Shown: positions 1-8,500, counted from the first letter of the stretch. The stretch is DNA of 12,705 nt from Victivallales bacterium (GCA_018648945.1 JABGQJ010000163.1:1-12705); one strand, 5' to 3'. Numbers and translations are program-made. The notes: generated by a model not told the origin, from the sequence alone.

Positions 1-1708
1 AATGCTGGTGGAAGACGTCGCCGTTGGTGCTGTAGCAGATGTTGTTCTCCAGCACGATGTGGCTGGAACCCTCGTCGGTATAGAGCGCCCAGCCGCCGTA
101 GTGGGCCTTCTCCACATCGTGGATGAGATTGCCGCGCACGATGGTGCCGGGCTGGATGCCAAGCAGGTAGACGCCGCCCATGTCGCTGAGCAACCCCTGA
201 CCGAGGTGGTGGATGTGGTTCTTCTCGATTAGGTTGGCGTAGGTGGAACTGTCCTTGTAGCCCCAGACCCAACCCACGGAGATGCCGCTGTAGAAGAGGT
301 CGTGGATGTGGTTGTGGGAAACGATATTCCCCGCCGAGTTCATGATCAGGATGCCGACGCCGCTGTGGAAGACACGGCCTGCCCCGCGGATCTCGTTGTC
401 GGTGACTCGGTTCCAGCCGGTGCGATTGGTCTTGGGACCGACGGGGGTGGCGCCGTTGAGCTTGATGCCGCCAGCGCCGAGGTCGTAGAATCGATTGCCC
501 ACGATCCGGATGCCTCGGCAACCGGAAGAGAGAAACATCCCGTACCAGCCGGCGTTGCGGATCTCGCAATCCTCGAAGAGGCAATCGCGCGCGCCGGTGA
601 CGCTGATCACGCCGGGCACATCGGAGGCGGCTTGGCCGGAGGCCGCGTAGTCGCCCCGATTGAAGTTGTTAATTGAGGCCCCGCTGGCCTTGCCATCGCC
701 GAGCAGCGGGTCAAGGGATGCGTCTGCCCCCTCGCCGGGATGTCGCCAGTCGGTGTGTTGGAAGGTGATGCCCCGGAAACCGAGGTACTCCACCAGCTTC
801 TCCTCGTCCGGATCGCCGACCAGGCGGAGGAGTTGCAGGACGCGGGGCGCGAATACCTCGGTGTTCTCAGGCGTTTCGCCGGGCAGAGGCAGGTAGTAGA
901 GCTTGCCCGCCGCGCGGTCCAGGTACCATTCGCCGGGGGTGTCGAGGGCCTCGAAGACATTGTCGAAGTAGTAGTCGGCAAGCTGGCTGCCGTGGGAGCC
1001 GACCAGGTTGCTGCGGCTCTTGCGGGTCATGGTGACCAGGCGGGATTTGGGATCGTAGGCCGCGATGTTGGAGCGCTCCTCGATCCAGAAATGGAGGTAG
1101 ACCGCCTCCACTTCACCGAGATTGCAGAATTCTCGCGCATCGCCGGGCGCTGCCACGAACTTGGTGTAGCCGCCGCCACCCCAGCCAGCGGGAAGGGGCA
1201 TGCCGGGCACGGATTCCATCCGGAACAGCCCCTGTTTGGGCAGGCGTGGTCGGGAGCGGCGTTCGCCGTCCACGAAAAGCTGGCGGAAATTCCACTCGCC
1301 GGAGCGGACTGTGGGCAGGTCGGCGACCCAGGCGGCCTGCCCGTTGATCTGGGTCGTTTCCCAATCCTCGATGCGCACGCCGCCATCGAGAATTGGGGTC
1401 TCGTCGGGATAGGCGGCGAAGGTGATTGGCGCGCAGTCGGCTGGCGTGATGGTGATCGGTGCGGCGATGGGGTAGCGCCCGCCACGCAGATAGACAACCA
1501 CCGGGCCGTGCATGGCCCCCACCACATCCACCACTTCGGGATTGCGGGGCCGGTCGCGCATGGCGCGGACCTTGGCGAGGGCGCCAGGGATGCTGGCCAG
1601 AGGACCATCGGTCGCTTCGGCGTTCGCTTCGGCGAGACGCCCGCTCCAGGCGTCGTTGCCATTCGGGGCGAGGTAGAAGGTGACGGGGGCAAAGGGATAG
1701 GCGTCCAT
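1..1708 (-). CDS. Right-handed parallel beta-helix protein, probable carbohydrate-active enzyme (partial, C-terminus off the left edge)
   Basis: 569 codons are open from the ATG at 1708 to the window edge with no stop. The N-terminus carries the block FYLAPNGNDAWSGRL (about residues 11-25) that opens many beta-helix polysaccharide-active proteins. It is followed by a strand-rich domain with QLFVDGERRSRPRLPK (about 156-171) and the hallmark GEWYLDRAAGKLYYLPLPGE (about 270-289). From about residue 360 the protein is a run of beta-helix rungs rich in N-x-I/H-x-H repeats (NRFYDLG, NHIHDLF, NHIHHLG, NLIHDVE), ending in YGGWALYTDEGSSHIVLENN just before the edge. This matches Pfam beta_helix-type proteins, and GH141-like enzymes are one candidate. 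The substrate and reaction cannot be read from the sequence. The ATG at 1708 is chosen because GGAGAGG lies 4 bases upstream. In-frame ATGs at 1741 and 1765 would add 11 or 19 residues. None of the starts gives a convincing signal peptide. The frame follows the DUF445 gene by 102 bases. Confidence 0.88.
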   Translation of the reverse strand, partial: MDAYPFAPVTFYLAPNGNDAWSGRLAEANAEATDGPLASIPGALAKVRAMRDRPRNPEVVDVVGAMHGPVVVYLRGGRYPIAAPITITPADCAPITFAAYPDETPILDGGVRIEDWETTQINGQAAWVADLPTVRSGEWNFRQLFVDGERRSRPRLPKQGLFRMESVPGMPLPAGWGGGGYTKFVAAPGDAREFCNLGEVEAVYLHFWIEERSNIAAYDPKSRLVTMTRKSRSNLVGSHGSQLADYYFDNVFEALDTPGEWYLDRAAGKLYYLPLPGETPENTEVFAPRVLQLLRLVGDPDEEKLVEYLGFRGITFQHTDWRHPGEGADASLDPLLGDGKASGASINNFNRGDYAASGQAASDVPGVISVTGARDCLFEDCEIRNAGWYGMFLSSGCRGIRIVGNRFYDLGAGGIKLNGATPVGPKTNRTGWNRVTDNEIRGAGRVFHSGVGILIMNSAGNIVSHNHIHDLFYSGISVGWVWGYKDSSTYANLIEKNHIHHLGQGLLSDMGGVYLLGIQPGTIVRGNLIHDVEKAHYGGWALYTDEGSSHIVLENNICYSTNGDVFHQH

Positions 1709-1712
1709 GGGA

Positions 1713-1719
1713 CCTCTCC
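1713..1719 (-). promoter_or_regulatory. Ribosome binding site of the beta-helix gene
   Basis: GGAGAGG on the minus strand, with the GGAG core 7 bases from the ATG at 1708. It is the strongest Shine-Dalgarno match in the window. It decides the start against the in-frame ATGs at 1741 and 1765. Confidence 0.7.
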
Positions 1720-1760
1720 AGGCAGTGGCAGTGATCGGCATCCAGAACGGAACCGCTGGC

Positions 1761-1789
1761 ACCATGACGGCGGAAGCGCTGGGTGTCAA
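1761..1789 (-). promoter_or_regulatory. Candidate promoter for the beta-helix gene
   Basis: A perfect TTGACA lies at 1789-1784 on the minus strand. After 17 bases comes CATGGT (1766-1761), a poor -10 match with 3 of 6 bases. The -35 lies inside one arm of the inverted repeat at 1785-1809. This is the longest intergenic gap in the window, so a separate promoter is plausible. The weak -10 and unknown sigma preference keep confidence low. Confidence 0.25.
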
Positions 1790-1809
1790 TCGGGCGCGGC
1801 TGGATTGAC
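1785..1809 (-). repeat. Inverted repeat directly after the DUF445 stop codon
   Basis: On the minus strand GTCAATC (1809-1803) is followed after 11 bases by its exact reverse complement GATTGAC (1791-1785). The 7 bp arms begin one base after the TGA stop at 1813-1811. No U-run follows, so it is not a classical intrinsic terminator. It could be an operator overlapping the candidate -35, a 3'-end stabilising hairpin, or chance. Confidence 0.4.
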
Positions 1810-1810
1810 C

Positions 1811-2380
1811 TCAGATGGCCATGGCGAGGCAGGCCTGGACCACGCCGATCAGGGCGCCGAGGATGCCTCCGAACACGGTGATGTGTTGGAGCTGGGTCTT
1901 GGTGACTTGGAGGATCATCCGTTCCAGTTCGCGGAGGTCCATCTCGTTCACGCGGTCCTCGATCAGCTTGCCGACATCAAGTGGGCCGCCGCTTTCCAGC
2001 GCGCGGCTGGCGACCTCTTCCAGGGCCTTGCCGAGGTGTTGGACGATGGTCGGCTTCAGTCCCTTGACCATGCCGCCCAGGACACCGAGGGAGCCGATGA
2101 AGCCATCCACCTTCTCGTTGAGCAGCTGGGCCATGCGGGGACCGGTGATGAGCTCGTGCAGGTGCTTGCCGGAGATGAGGTGCTTTTCGAAGGTCTGGGC
2201 GATCTTGGTGGCCAGCTTCTCCCGCTGGCGCGGGATGACGCCGGGAGTGAACGGCACCCGCATGCCGAGGACCGACCACGGCACAAAGGGGCGGAAGAGC
2301 ATGCGGATCGCCAGGTGGTTGGTCAAGGCACCGATAATGGCACCAACCAGCGGGAAGAGGAGGAAGTGGGGAACGGACAT
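1811..2380 (-). CDS. DUF445 family membrane protein (short form)
   Basis: 189 residues. The N-terminal hydrophobic segment (about 4-20) runs into the family signature: GALTNHLAIRMLFRP (about 17-31) followed by RVPFTPGVIPRQREKLA (about 41-57). The middle (60-160) is amphipathic helix. The C-terminus ends in a second hydrophobic segment (about 167-189) containing GGILGALIGVVQ, which resembles the usual DUF445 ending. Topology is one membrane helix at each end with a helical domain between. The protein is about half the length of YheB-type members (around 370-400 residues), but short members with this layout are common. The biochemical function of DUF445 is not established; it is often associated with the cell envelope. 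The ATG at 2380 lies 5 bases after the permease stop and has no good Shine-Dalgarno of its own, so translational coupling to the permease is likely. Confidence 0.9.
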   Translation of the reverse strand: MSVPHFLLFPLVGAIIGALTNHLAIRMLFRPFVPWSVLGMRVPFTPGVIPRQREKLATKIAQTFEKHLISGKHLHELITGPRMAQLLNEKVDGFIGSLGVLGGMVKGLKPTIVQHLGKALEEVASRALESGGPLDVGKLIEDRVNEMDLRELERMILQVTKTQLQHITVFGGILGALIGVVQACLAMAI

Positions 2381-2385
2381 GGGTA

Positions 2386-3507
2386 CTACACGTTGGTCCG
2401 CAGGGCGTCCGCAGGCACCATTTTCGCTGCCACCCGGGCTGGATAGATCGCGGCGATGATGGCCAGGATCGTGCCCGCAAGCATGGAGGCCACGCCCGCA
2501 AACAGGAGTTCAAGAAACGGCGTGCTGGCGAACAGCAGGCCGATGCCGGAACTCGCCATGTAGGCAGAGAATGGGACCAGGAAGCCGAGGATCGTGCCGA
2601 CGATCGCGCCCAGCGCGCCGATGATGAAGCTCTCGATCAGGAAGAGCTTGACCACGAATCCGGAGAGCGCGCCAAGGCATTTCATGGTGCCGATCTCCCG
2701 GAACCGCTCGGTGACGCTCATCAGCATGGCATTGGCGATGCCGATCACCGTCACCAGCATGGAGACGATGGTGATCCAGATCTGGCGGGCCTGGGCCTGC
2801 TTGGCCTGCTTGGCCTCTTTGAGTTTCTGCTCCTTCGTCTTCTGGTAGTGGAGCGAGGTGTAGAGCGCCTTCGGGTTCAGTTCGCGCAGGTCTTCCTCGG
2901 CGTAGCGCCCGAACTGGTAGTCCAGGAGGACTGGTTGCTGCATGATCCCGAGCAGACGCTTGAGCTCTGCGGATGGGATCTCCGGCAGATCCTCGTGCAG
3001 AAGAATGGCGACATGGGCTCCCTCGAATGCTCCATCAACCGAGGTGGCGGCAGAGAAGGCGGCGCCACCGATCCCAGCAGGCAAAGCCTTGCTGGCGGTC
3101 TCCATTGCGTCCGTCTGGCAATGGAGGATCCGGAGCGCGCCGTCCTCGGCTATCTCCTCCATCCGTCCGAGCAAGCGTCGCTGGTGTTCGTCCTTGACTG
3201 GACCGGTGACCAGGATGGCCAGTTGGCGATTCTCGAAGGTGCCGATCTCCTCTTCGACAAGCTTCAGCAACCGGCCGACCTCGGTCTTGGTCCGCCGTTC
3301 GTCGGCCAACCCGCCGCGCAGGGCCTCGCCGGTGAGAACGCTCATCAGGAAGGCGATGCCAAGGACCACGCCGGACATGGTGATCAGCGAGCGTCCCAGT
3401 CGGATCTTCAGGCCGCGCAGGGTAATCCGGATGGCCACGGGCCAGGGCAGGATGACCTGTTCCTGGACTCCTCCGCCGGTGGGTCGTTTTTGGGTGGCGT
3501 CACTCAT
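2386..3507 (-). CDS. MacB/FtsX-type ABC transporter permease
   Basis: 373 residues with the four-helix layout of type VII ABC permeases. An amphipathic N-terminus leads into TM1 (about 39-60, SLITMSGVVLGIAFLMSVLT). An extracytoplasmic domain of about 180 residues (60-240) follows. TM2 (about 242-263) runs into NAMLMSVTERFREIGTMKCLGA, the conserved FtsX motif. TM3 is at about 285-312, TM4 at about 335-360, and the protein ends in YPARVAAKMVPADALRTNV, the usual MacB/LolC-type tail. A Lys/Gln/Ala-rich helix (about 224-241) precedes TM2. No ATPase domain is fused and no ATPase gene is in the window. Known relatives couple cytoplasmic ATP hydrolysis to work on periplasmic substrates (efflux, lipoprotein extraction, peptidoglycan hydrolase control); which applies here is unknown. 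It starts at an ATG 44 bases after the OPT-like gene and ends 5 bases before the DUF445 gene. It may pair with the giant FtsX protein upstream. Confidence 0.92.
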   Translation of the reverse strand: MSDATQKRPTGGGVQEQVILPWPVAIRITLRGLKIRLGRSLITMSGVVLGIAFLMSVLTGEALRGGLADERRTKTEVGRLLKLVEEEIGTFENRQLAILVTGPVKDEHQRRLLGRMEEIAEDGALRILHCQTDAMETASKALPAGIGGAAFSAATSVDGAFEGAHVAILLHEDLPEIPSAELKRLLGIMQQPVLLDYQFGRYAEEDLRELNPKALYTSLHYQKTKEQKLKEAKQAKQAQARQIWITIVSMLVTVIGIANAMLMSVTERFREIGTMKCLGALSGFVVKLFLIESFIIGALGAIVGTILGFLVPFSAYMASSGIGLLFASTPFLELLFAGVASMLAGTILAIIAAIYPARVAAKMVPADALRTNV

Positions 3508-3551
3508 AGTCGCTAGTCGTTTCCGCTGTGGGCAGACGATCGGGGGTCGGT

Positions 3552-5558
3552 TTACAGGGGCAATCCGGAGATGGCTTTGGAGATGAGGGTGACAGCTACG
3601 CAGGCCATGCCCACCAGCCCCTCTCCCACGAGATATCCGGCCATGATCACCGGGAGGACCCTCAGCATGCGCTCTCGCCCATACTTCTTGTTCAGGTAGA
3701 GACGAGCGACGAGCGCCCCGATGATCTCGAGCACGAAGACGTGGCAGCCACGGCCGATGCCGCGAACAAAGCCGTAGACGAACATGATCGGCGCACCGAA
3801 GCTCCGGAGGACGAAGAACATGATACAGGTGGCGGAGGTGCCAATGGCCAAAAACCAGGGCTTGAACGCCTTGTCGAACATGGTCTCGACCAACCCGTCA
3901 CCCGTGGTGGCCGACCACATGATGAGCGAGTTCTTGATCCGCTGGTCCCACATGATCTCCGTCCACGGGAAGGTGGCGGACGGGATCTCGTTCGAGTGCC
4001 AGATGAAACTCCAGAAGATGAAGCCGAGGAGGATGGTCAACGGCATCCGGAAGAGGTCCAGCTTGACGAGGCTGGTGAACTTCGTGCCGGTGAGTTCCTT
4101 CACCCGGAAGCTGGCCGCCTGGTTGCCGAAGTTCTCTTCCGGGAAGGGCGCCAGCCAGACGTTCAGCCCCTTGGTGCCAGAGAGGAGGATCGCCCCCTCC
4201 TTGATGAAGGGAATGTCCACGTGTTGCCCGTTGACAGCGATCATGCGGGCGTTGAGGTAGGAGAGAACGGGGGTGAAGATGAACGCGAAGAAGACGAGGA
4301 ATTTGACCGGGAAGTCGGGCACGAGGTACTTGCAGAGCACGCACATGCCCGTGCCGGCGGCGAAGTAGCCGATGGCGCAAAGCTTGAGCGACCAGTCGCC
4401 GCGGCCGACGGGAATGGTCCATGGGTCATGGCTGTCCCCGACCAGATCCTTCCGAGCCTGGCGTTTCTCACGGATGTTCTGGTACATGGCCCGGCCCGTC
4501 TGGCAGAGACTGATGATGGCGATGCCCATGGCGCAGCCGATGCCGAAGCTGAAGTAGAAATCGATGCGGTTGGCGATGCCTGTATCGATGGTTCCCATGC
4601 CGGGCTGCCAGGTGGTGAGCACGCCAGTCTTGACCAGAATCGGGTTTAGGACGAAGGTCAACAGGATGGCCAAGCCGGTGCCCTGGATGGCGCGCCAGGG
4701 AATGATCATGCCGGTGATGACCAGCGAGAGATGCCAGGTGATACCGGTGGGAACGGCCGGAAGGATGCCTTCGGTCACCGTGGTCATGTCGTACCACGGG
4801 ATGGGGAACAGCATCATGGGCTTGGCCAGGAAGGCGCCGCTGATGACTGGCAAGCCGACGTAGAAGATGCCGAACCCAAGCCCGATCATGGTGCCCGAGG
4901 AGAAGGCACGCCATTTCCAGGCGTTCTTCTTGTCGCCGGCCTCGGCGATGGCCATGGCACCCTGGGCGGCGATGGGGGCGAAGGGAAACGGCAGGCGCTC
5001 GAAGTCGGACGTCAGGCGGAACAGCGCATAGCCTAGCGTGTAGCGCTTGATGAAGCTGAGTACCCATGTGGTCAGGCCGAAGATCAGGAAGGGCTTGAGC
5101 CAGTCTATGTGCAGGAAGCTGCGCTCCGTGATGGCGGCGGAGTCGGCCGCCGGGGCCCACCAATCGGGGAACTGGCCAGCCAGGCCGGCAGACATTACCG
5201 GATCGCTGCGCACGACGAAGGCCCGATACACGAAGCCACCAAAGACGCCGGTTTGCGCGGCCATCATGGCCCCCGCGACGGTCAGCAGCAGGACTACCTC
5301 CTGGCGGTTGAGGCTCTTCATGGCCCGACGGCTCACCTCGGAGAAGATGATCAGCGTGACCCACGGCGCGGCGCCCATACCGCCGCCCGTGATCAGTCCG
5401 AGGTAGATGGCGCCCGGCAGCATCAGGGTGCCGCAGAAGATGGCTCCGAGGACGGTCGTCCAGGTGAACGCGTCCTTGTACTCGGTCGGCTCGTCGAGGA
5501 TTCCCCGGTAGAGTTCCAGTTCGGCGTCATGGTGTGCTTTGCGTGCGCGGGCAGTCAC
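3552..5558 (-). CDS. OPT-like / DUF6785-type polytopic membrane transporter
   Basis: 668 residues and about 14 hydrophobic segments. The N-terminal 30 residues are charged and cytoplasmic. The first membrane block (about 32-105) contains GAIYLGLITGGG and NRQEVVLL. The segment FERLPFPFAPIAAQGAMAIAE (about 185-205) resembles the ERLPFP stretch of DUF6785 proteins and the FPTG-type motif of oligopeptide (OPT) transporters. Further marks are ITGMIIPWRAIQGTG (about 280-294), LNARMIAVNGQHVDIPF (about 433-449) and a C-terminal block with GRERMLRVLPVIMAGYLVGE (about 630-649). Homologues are usually annotated as peptide or OPT transporters; the substrate is not determined. The transporter at the right edge appears to be a diverged relative. 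The start is GTG at 5558, overlapping the TGA of the preceding gene as GTGA, with GGAG 11 bases upstream. The next in-frame ATG would fall inside the first membrane helix. Confidence 0.82.
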   Translation of the reverse strand: MTARARKAHHDAELELYRGILDEPTEYKDAFTWTTVLGAIFCGTLMLPGAIYLGLITGGGMGAAPWVTLIIFSEVSRRAMKSLNRQEVVLLLTVAGAMMAAQTGVFGGFVYRAFVVRSDPVMSAGLAGQFPDWWAPAADSAAITERSFLHIDWLKPFLIFGLTTWVLSFIKRYTLGYALFRLTSDFERLPFPFAPIAAQGAMAIAEAGDKKNAWKWRAFSSGTMIGLGFGIFYVGLPVISGAFLAKPMMLFPIPWYDMTTVTEGILPAVPTGITWHLSLVITGMIIPWRAIQGTGLAILLTFVLNPILVKTGVLTTWQPGMGTIDTGIANRIDFYFSFGIGCAMGIAIISLCQTGRAMYQNIREKRQARKDLVGDSHDPWTIPVGRGDWSLKLCAIGYFAAGTGMCVLCKYLVPDFPVKFLVFFAFIFTPVLSYLNARMIAVNGQHVDIPFIKEGAILLSGTKGLNVWLAPFPEENFGNQAASFRVKELTGTKFTSLVKLDLFRMPLTILLGFIFWSFIWHSNEIPSATFPWTEIMWDQRIKNSLIMWSATTGDGLVETMFDKAFKPWFLAIGTSATCIMFFVLRSFGAPIMFVYGFVRGIGRGCHVFVLEIIGALVARLYLNKKYGRERMLRVLPVIMAGYLVGEGLVGMACVAVTLISKAISGLPL

Positions 5559-5573
5559 TGTGCTTGGTTCTCC
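5555..5573 (-). promoter_or_regulatory. GTGA stop/start overlap with ribosome binding site
   Basis: GTGA at 5558-5555 holds the GTG start of the OPT-like transporter and the TGA stop of the giant permease. GGAG at 5573-5570 lies 11 bases upstream, inside the last codons of the giant gene. This arrangement implies translational coupling, so the two proteins are probably made in linked amounts. Confidence 0.65.
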
Positions 5574-8500
5574 GCGGGGGCGGTCTCGGTGGACTCGTCT
5601 TCGTCCTCCTCGTCCATTTCACTAGCCTTAATGGCCTCGATCTGGGCCTGAATTCGCTCCTCTTCCTCGGCAAGGAGATCAGCAGGGGCACCCAGGAGCT
5701 CGCGGGCTTTCTGCAGGAACTGCAGTTTCTCGATCTCGGGGACTACGCGCCAGTCGAGGAAATGCTTGCGCAGGACCTTGAGGAAGAGATAGTTGGTCCG
5801 AATCCAGGCCGAGGCCCCGCCGGACAGGTGGGTCAGAGTCAGGTGAGCCATCGTCTGGCCGGTCTTGCGGTCCTCGCTCAGCTGAATGGCCATCTCCTGG
5901 CTGACCCCCAGGTCGTAGGGCCGCAGCCAGGTGGTGCTGCGCAGGGTGGAAGCGACCTCGTCGCCGAATCGTTCCAGAGAACAGGTTGGTGGGGCGCAGT
6001 AGAACTTGGCCGAGGATCCCTCGCCGAATTCATCGAACCAGCCCATGAAGTAGGCGACGATGGCCACCCGGTCGCGGACGCTGAAGGTGAATGGCAGATC
6101 GAAGCTGATCACGCCATCCGTCGGTTGGGGCACGCGCCACTTCATCTCCTCCGCCGGAGCGGCGAGCCGGGCGGCGGCCCGGGCTGGGAACCAAGTGGAG
6201 ACGAGGACGGCGATCATGATGACCACGGAGTAGAGCACCGCATAGATCGAGGAGTAGTTGATCGTCAGGCCCGCATCGGCCCCCCATCCGAACAAGGCCA
6301 CGATCTTGCCGGCGCCGTTAGCCACCAAGTAGCCTCCCAGAGCCCCAACTACGGCGTACACGCAAGCCTCCGCGATGAATAGGAAGAAGACGTGGAAGGG
6401 ATTCAGTCCGACCGCATTGTAGACGTAGATCTCGTCCTTGCGCTCGTAGACGCTGCCCCGCATCGTGTTCAGCACGGTGAGGGAGGCGATGAGCAGGGGA
6501 ATCAGCAGTTCAAGGTAGTTCGACCCCTTGGATCTGCGGAATTTCGCCCCGAAGTAGGCCGTGTCGCCAATGCCGTAGAACGCCTTCATGCCCGTCTTCT
6601 CAAGGTAGCGGTCGAGGATGGTGCGCACTTCCTTGTGAGAACCGGCTTTGGTGAGGTCGATGGCGATGGAGGCGACGTGCCAGCCGTGCGTGCGGGAGTG
6701 GTCGTTGCAGATGATGATGTCGTCGCCGGTGAGCCTCTTCATCATCTCCGGCATTTCGTCTTCCTCGGCCTCGTCCTCTCGGGGCCGCCCGATGATGGAC
6801 TCCACATCGTATGGCGCGAGGGTCTCGCCATCCAGGTCGCGGATGTTCTCGAAGCGGTTGCTTTCGTAGATGCCCTTCACGCTGAGCACGGTGCCCTGAA
6901 CCTGAATGCGCACATCGCTGGTTTCCACCTTCTCCGGGGTGATCTGCATTTCTGCGGCCATGCGGGCTGGAATGAAGCAGGTGTCGCCATCGTCGTTGCG
7001 GAACCAGTAGTGCTCGTGGGTCGTGTCTTCGGGGTCGGGCGCGACCTTGGTGATGAACATCTTGTCGAAGCTGATGGGCTCCTTCTCGTTGACGCGGAGC
7101 TTCCCCTTGAAGTGGACGCGGATGCCTTCGGGCTTTGGCTGGCGCTGCTTTGGGAAGAGAACGAGTTTGGCGACATTGAGGCGGGTGGGCTCGCGCTCGG
7201 GCAGCTTCTTCTCTTCCTCGGTCAGGTCCCGCTCCTCTTCGGCGGCCTTGCGTTTGCGGCGTCTGAGTTCCGCCTTCTCCTCGGTCTTGAGCGGGTTCTC
7301 GATGGCAAGATCGATGGGGGTAATCAGTTCGTCCTTGCTGCTCTTCATGGCGGCCAGCTTGGCGGCGTCGAAGAGGTTGATGACGGCCATCTCCTTGCCC
7401 TTGAGCAGCACGGTCGGCTTCTCCTCCGCGCGCACCATCTCCGGGGTGATGCCAAAGGCGGCGGCCGCCTCAACCGAGAGGATACAGGACTTCTCGATCT
7501 CGGTCTCGAACCACGTCTCGCCGCAGAGCAGGAAGTCCTTGACCTCGTAGTCCGGGGATGGCCCGATCGCCATGGAGCCGATGGAGACCCATCGCTGGGT
7601 CGCGTCGCCGCTGGCACGGGTGAACGTCACGGGCAGGTTGTCGATCTCTTCCGGGCTGATGTAGGTTTCGGCCTCCAGTTTCTTGTTCGCGGGCATGTCG
7701 CCCCAAAGGCCGCCCACGTCCCAGCGGCGCACGGCCACGTCGAAGTCCTCCTCGAAGGCTTGGACGAGCACGGTTGACTGGGTGCCCAGATGCGCCAGCG
7801 TGTTGCGGCGGATCTCCAGGCCGGTGTAGGGGGCCTTGCCGATCGGGTACATGACCTCTTTGTAGTCGTTCTCGACTGCCGTGAAGCAGATCATCACAAA
7901 GGTGATCAGAACGAGGGTGGTGGCGGTCAGTGTGGTGCGCACCTTGCGTTTGCGCATGTTGTTGATTCCCAGTAGGAAACCAGTCATGGCGGCACCGGCC
8001 TTGGTGACATCGGTAGTGGTCTGCTGGCCGTGGATCACCTTCTGGTATTCGCTCACCGCCGCCCGGAACTTGGCGCTGACGAAGAAGGTGACGATGACGC
8101 TCAGCATCAAGGTGATGAAGCCGAGTAGAATCATGAAGCTGGAGCGCACGATGAGGAAGGCGGGGTGCAACTGGCGGAGGACCATGAATACGGCCAGGAA
8201 GATGGCGCCGACCCAGGCGATCTGGAGGCGGATATCGCTACTGCCGAGCACCAGTTTCTCCATGAAGAAGGCGAAGGGAATCAACAGAAGAAGGTAGAAA
8301 ATGATGCCATAGACCGCTTCGGCCTTGCTGTCCTTGATTACCGGATGGATGGCGGTGGAGTAGGCCAGGCTGTCTTTCATGGCCTTGAAGGCCTTGTAGT
8401 GCTCGCCCCCCTCGCGCAGTTCCTCCCCTTCCGTAGCCAGCTTCCGGGCCTTCTGCTCCGATGCAAGCGTGTGCTCCTGAAGCAGACCGTGGTCGCCGTA

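Noticed and set aside
1027..1692. Minus-strand open frame of 221 codons inside the beta-helix gene
   Set aside because: It is a Pro/Ser/Arg-rich shadow. The overlapping frame from 1708 is open for 569 codons and carries the recognisable beta-helix motifs.
1708..1813. DUF445 and beta-helix genes as a fusion by stop readthrough
   Set aside because: The two genes are in the same frame, but a single TGA, an inverted repeat and a strong ribosome binding site separate them. In-frame alignment occurs by chance one time in three.
740..2446. Plus-strand open frame of 568 codons
   Set aside because: It is antisense across the beta-helix gene, the intergenic gap, the DUF445 gene and the end of the permease gene. 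A real gene is unlikely to mirror two unrelated coding regions, and the translation has no recognisable motif.
2785..2816. Short tandem repeat (CTGCTTGGC units) in the small permease gene
   Set aside because: It is only about two to three units, explained by a Lys/Gln/Ala-rich helix in the protein, and it is not a repeat element.
3528..4649. Plus-strand open frame of 373 codons rich in Glu, Asp, Gly and His
   Set aside because: It is the reverse complement of membrane-helix codons in the OPT-like transporter; its composition is the mirror of hydrophobic codons.
6392..7777. Plus-strand open frame of 461 codons
   Set aside because: It is antisense to the second ectodomain of the giant protein, with low-complexity Leu/Val/Gly/Asp composition and no family signature.
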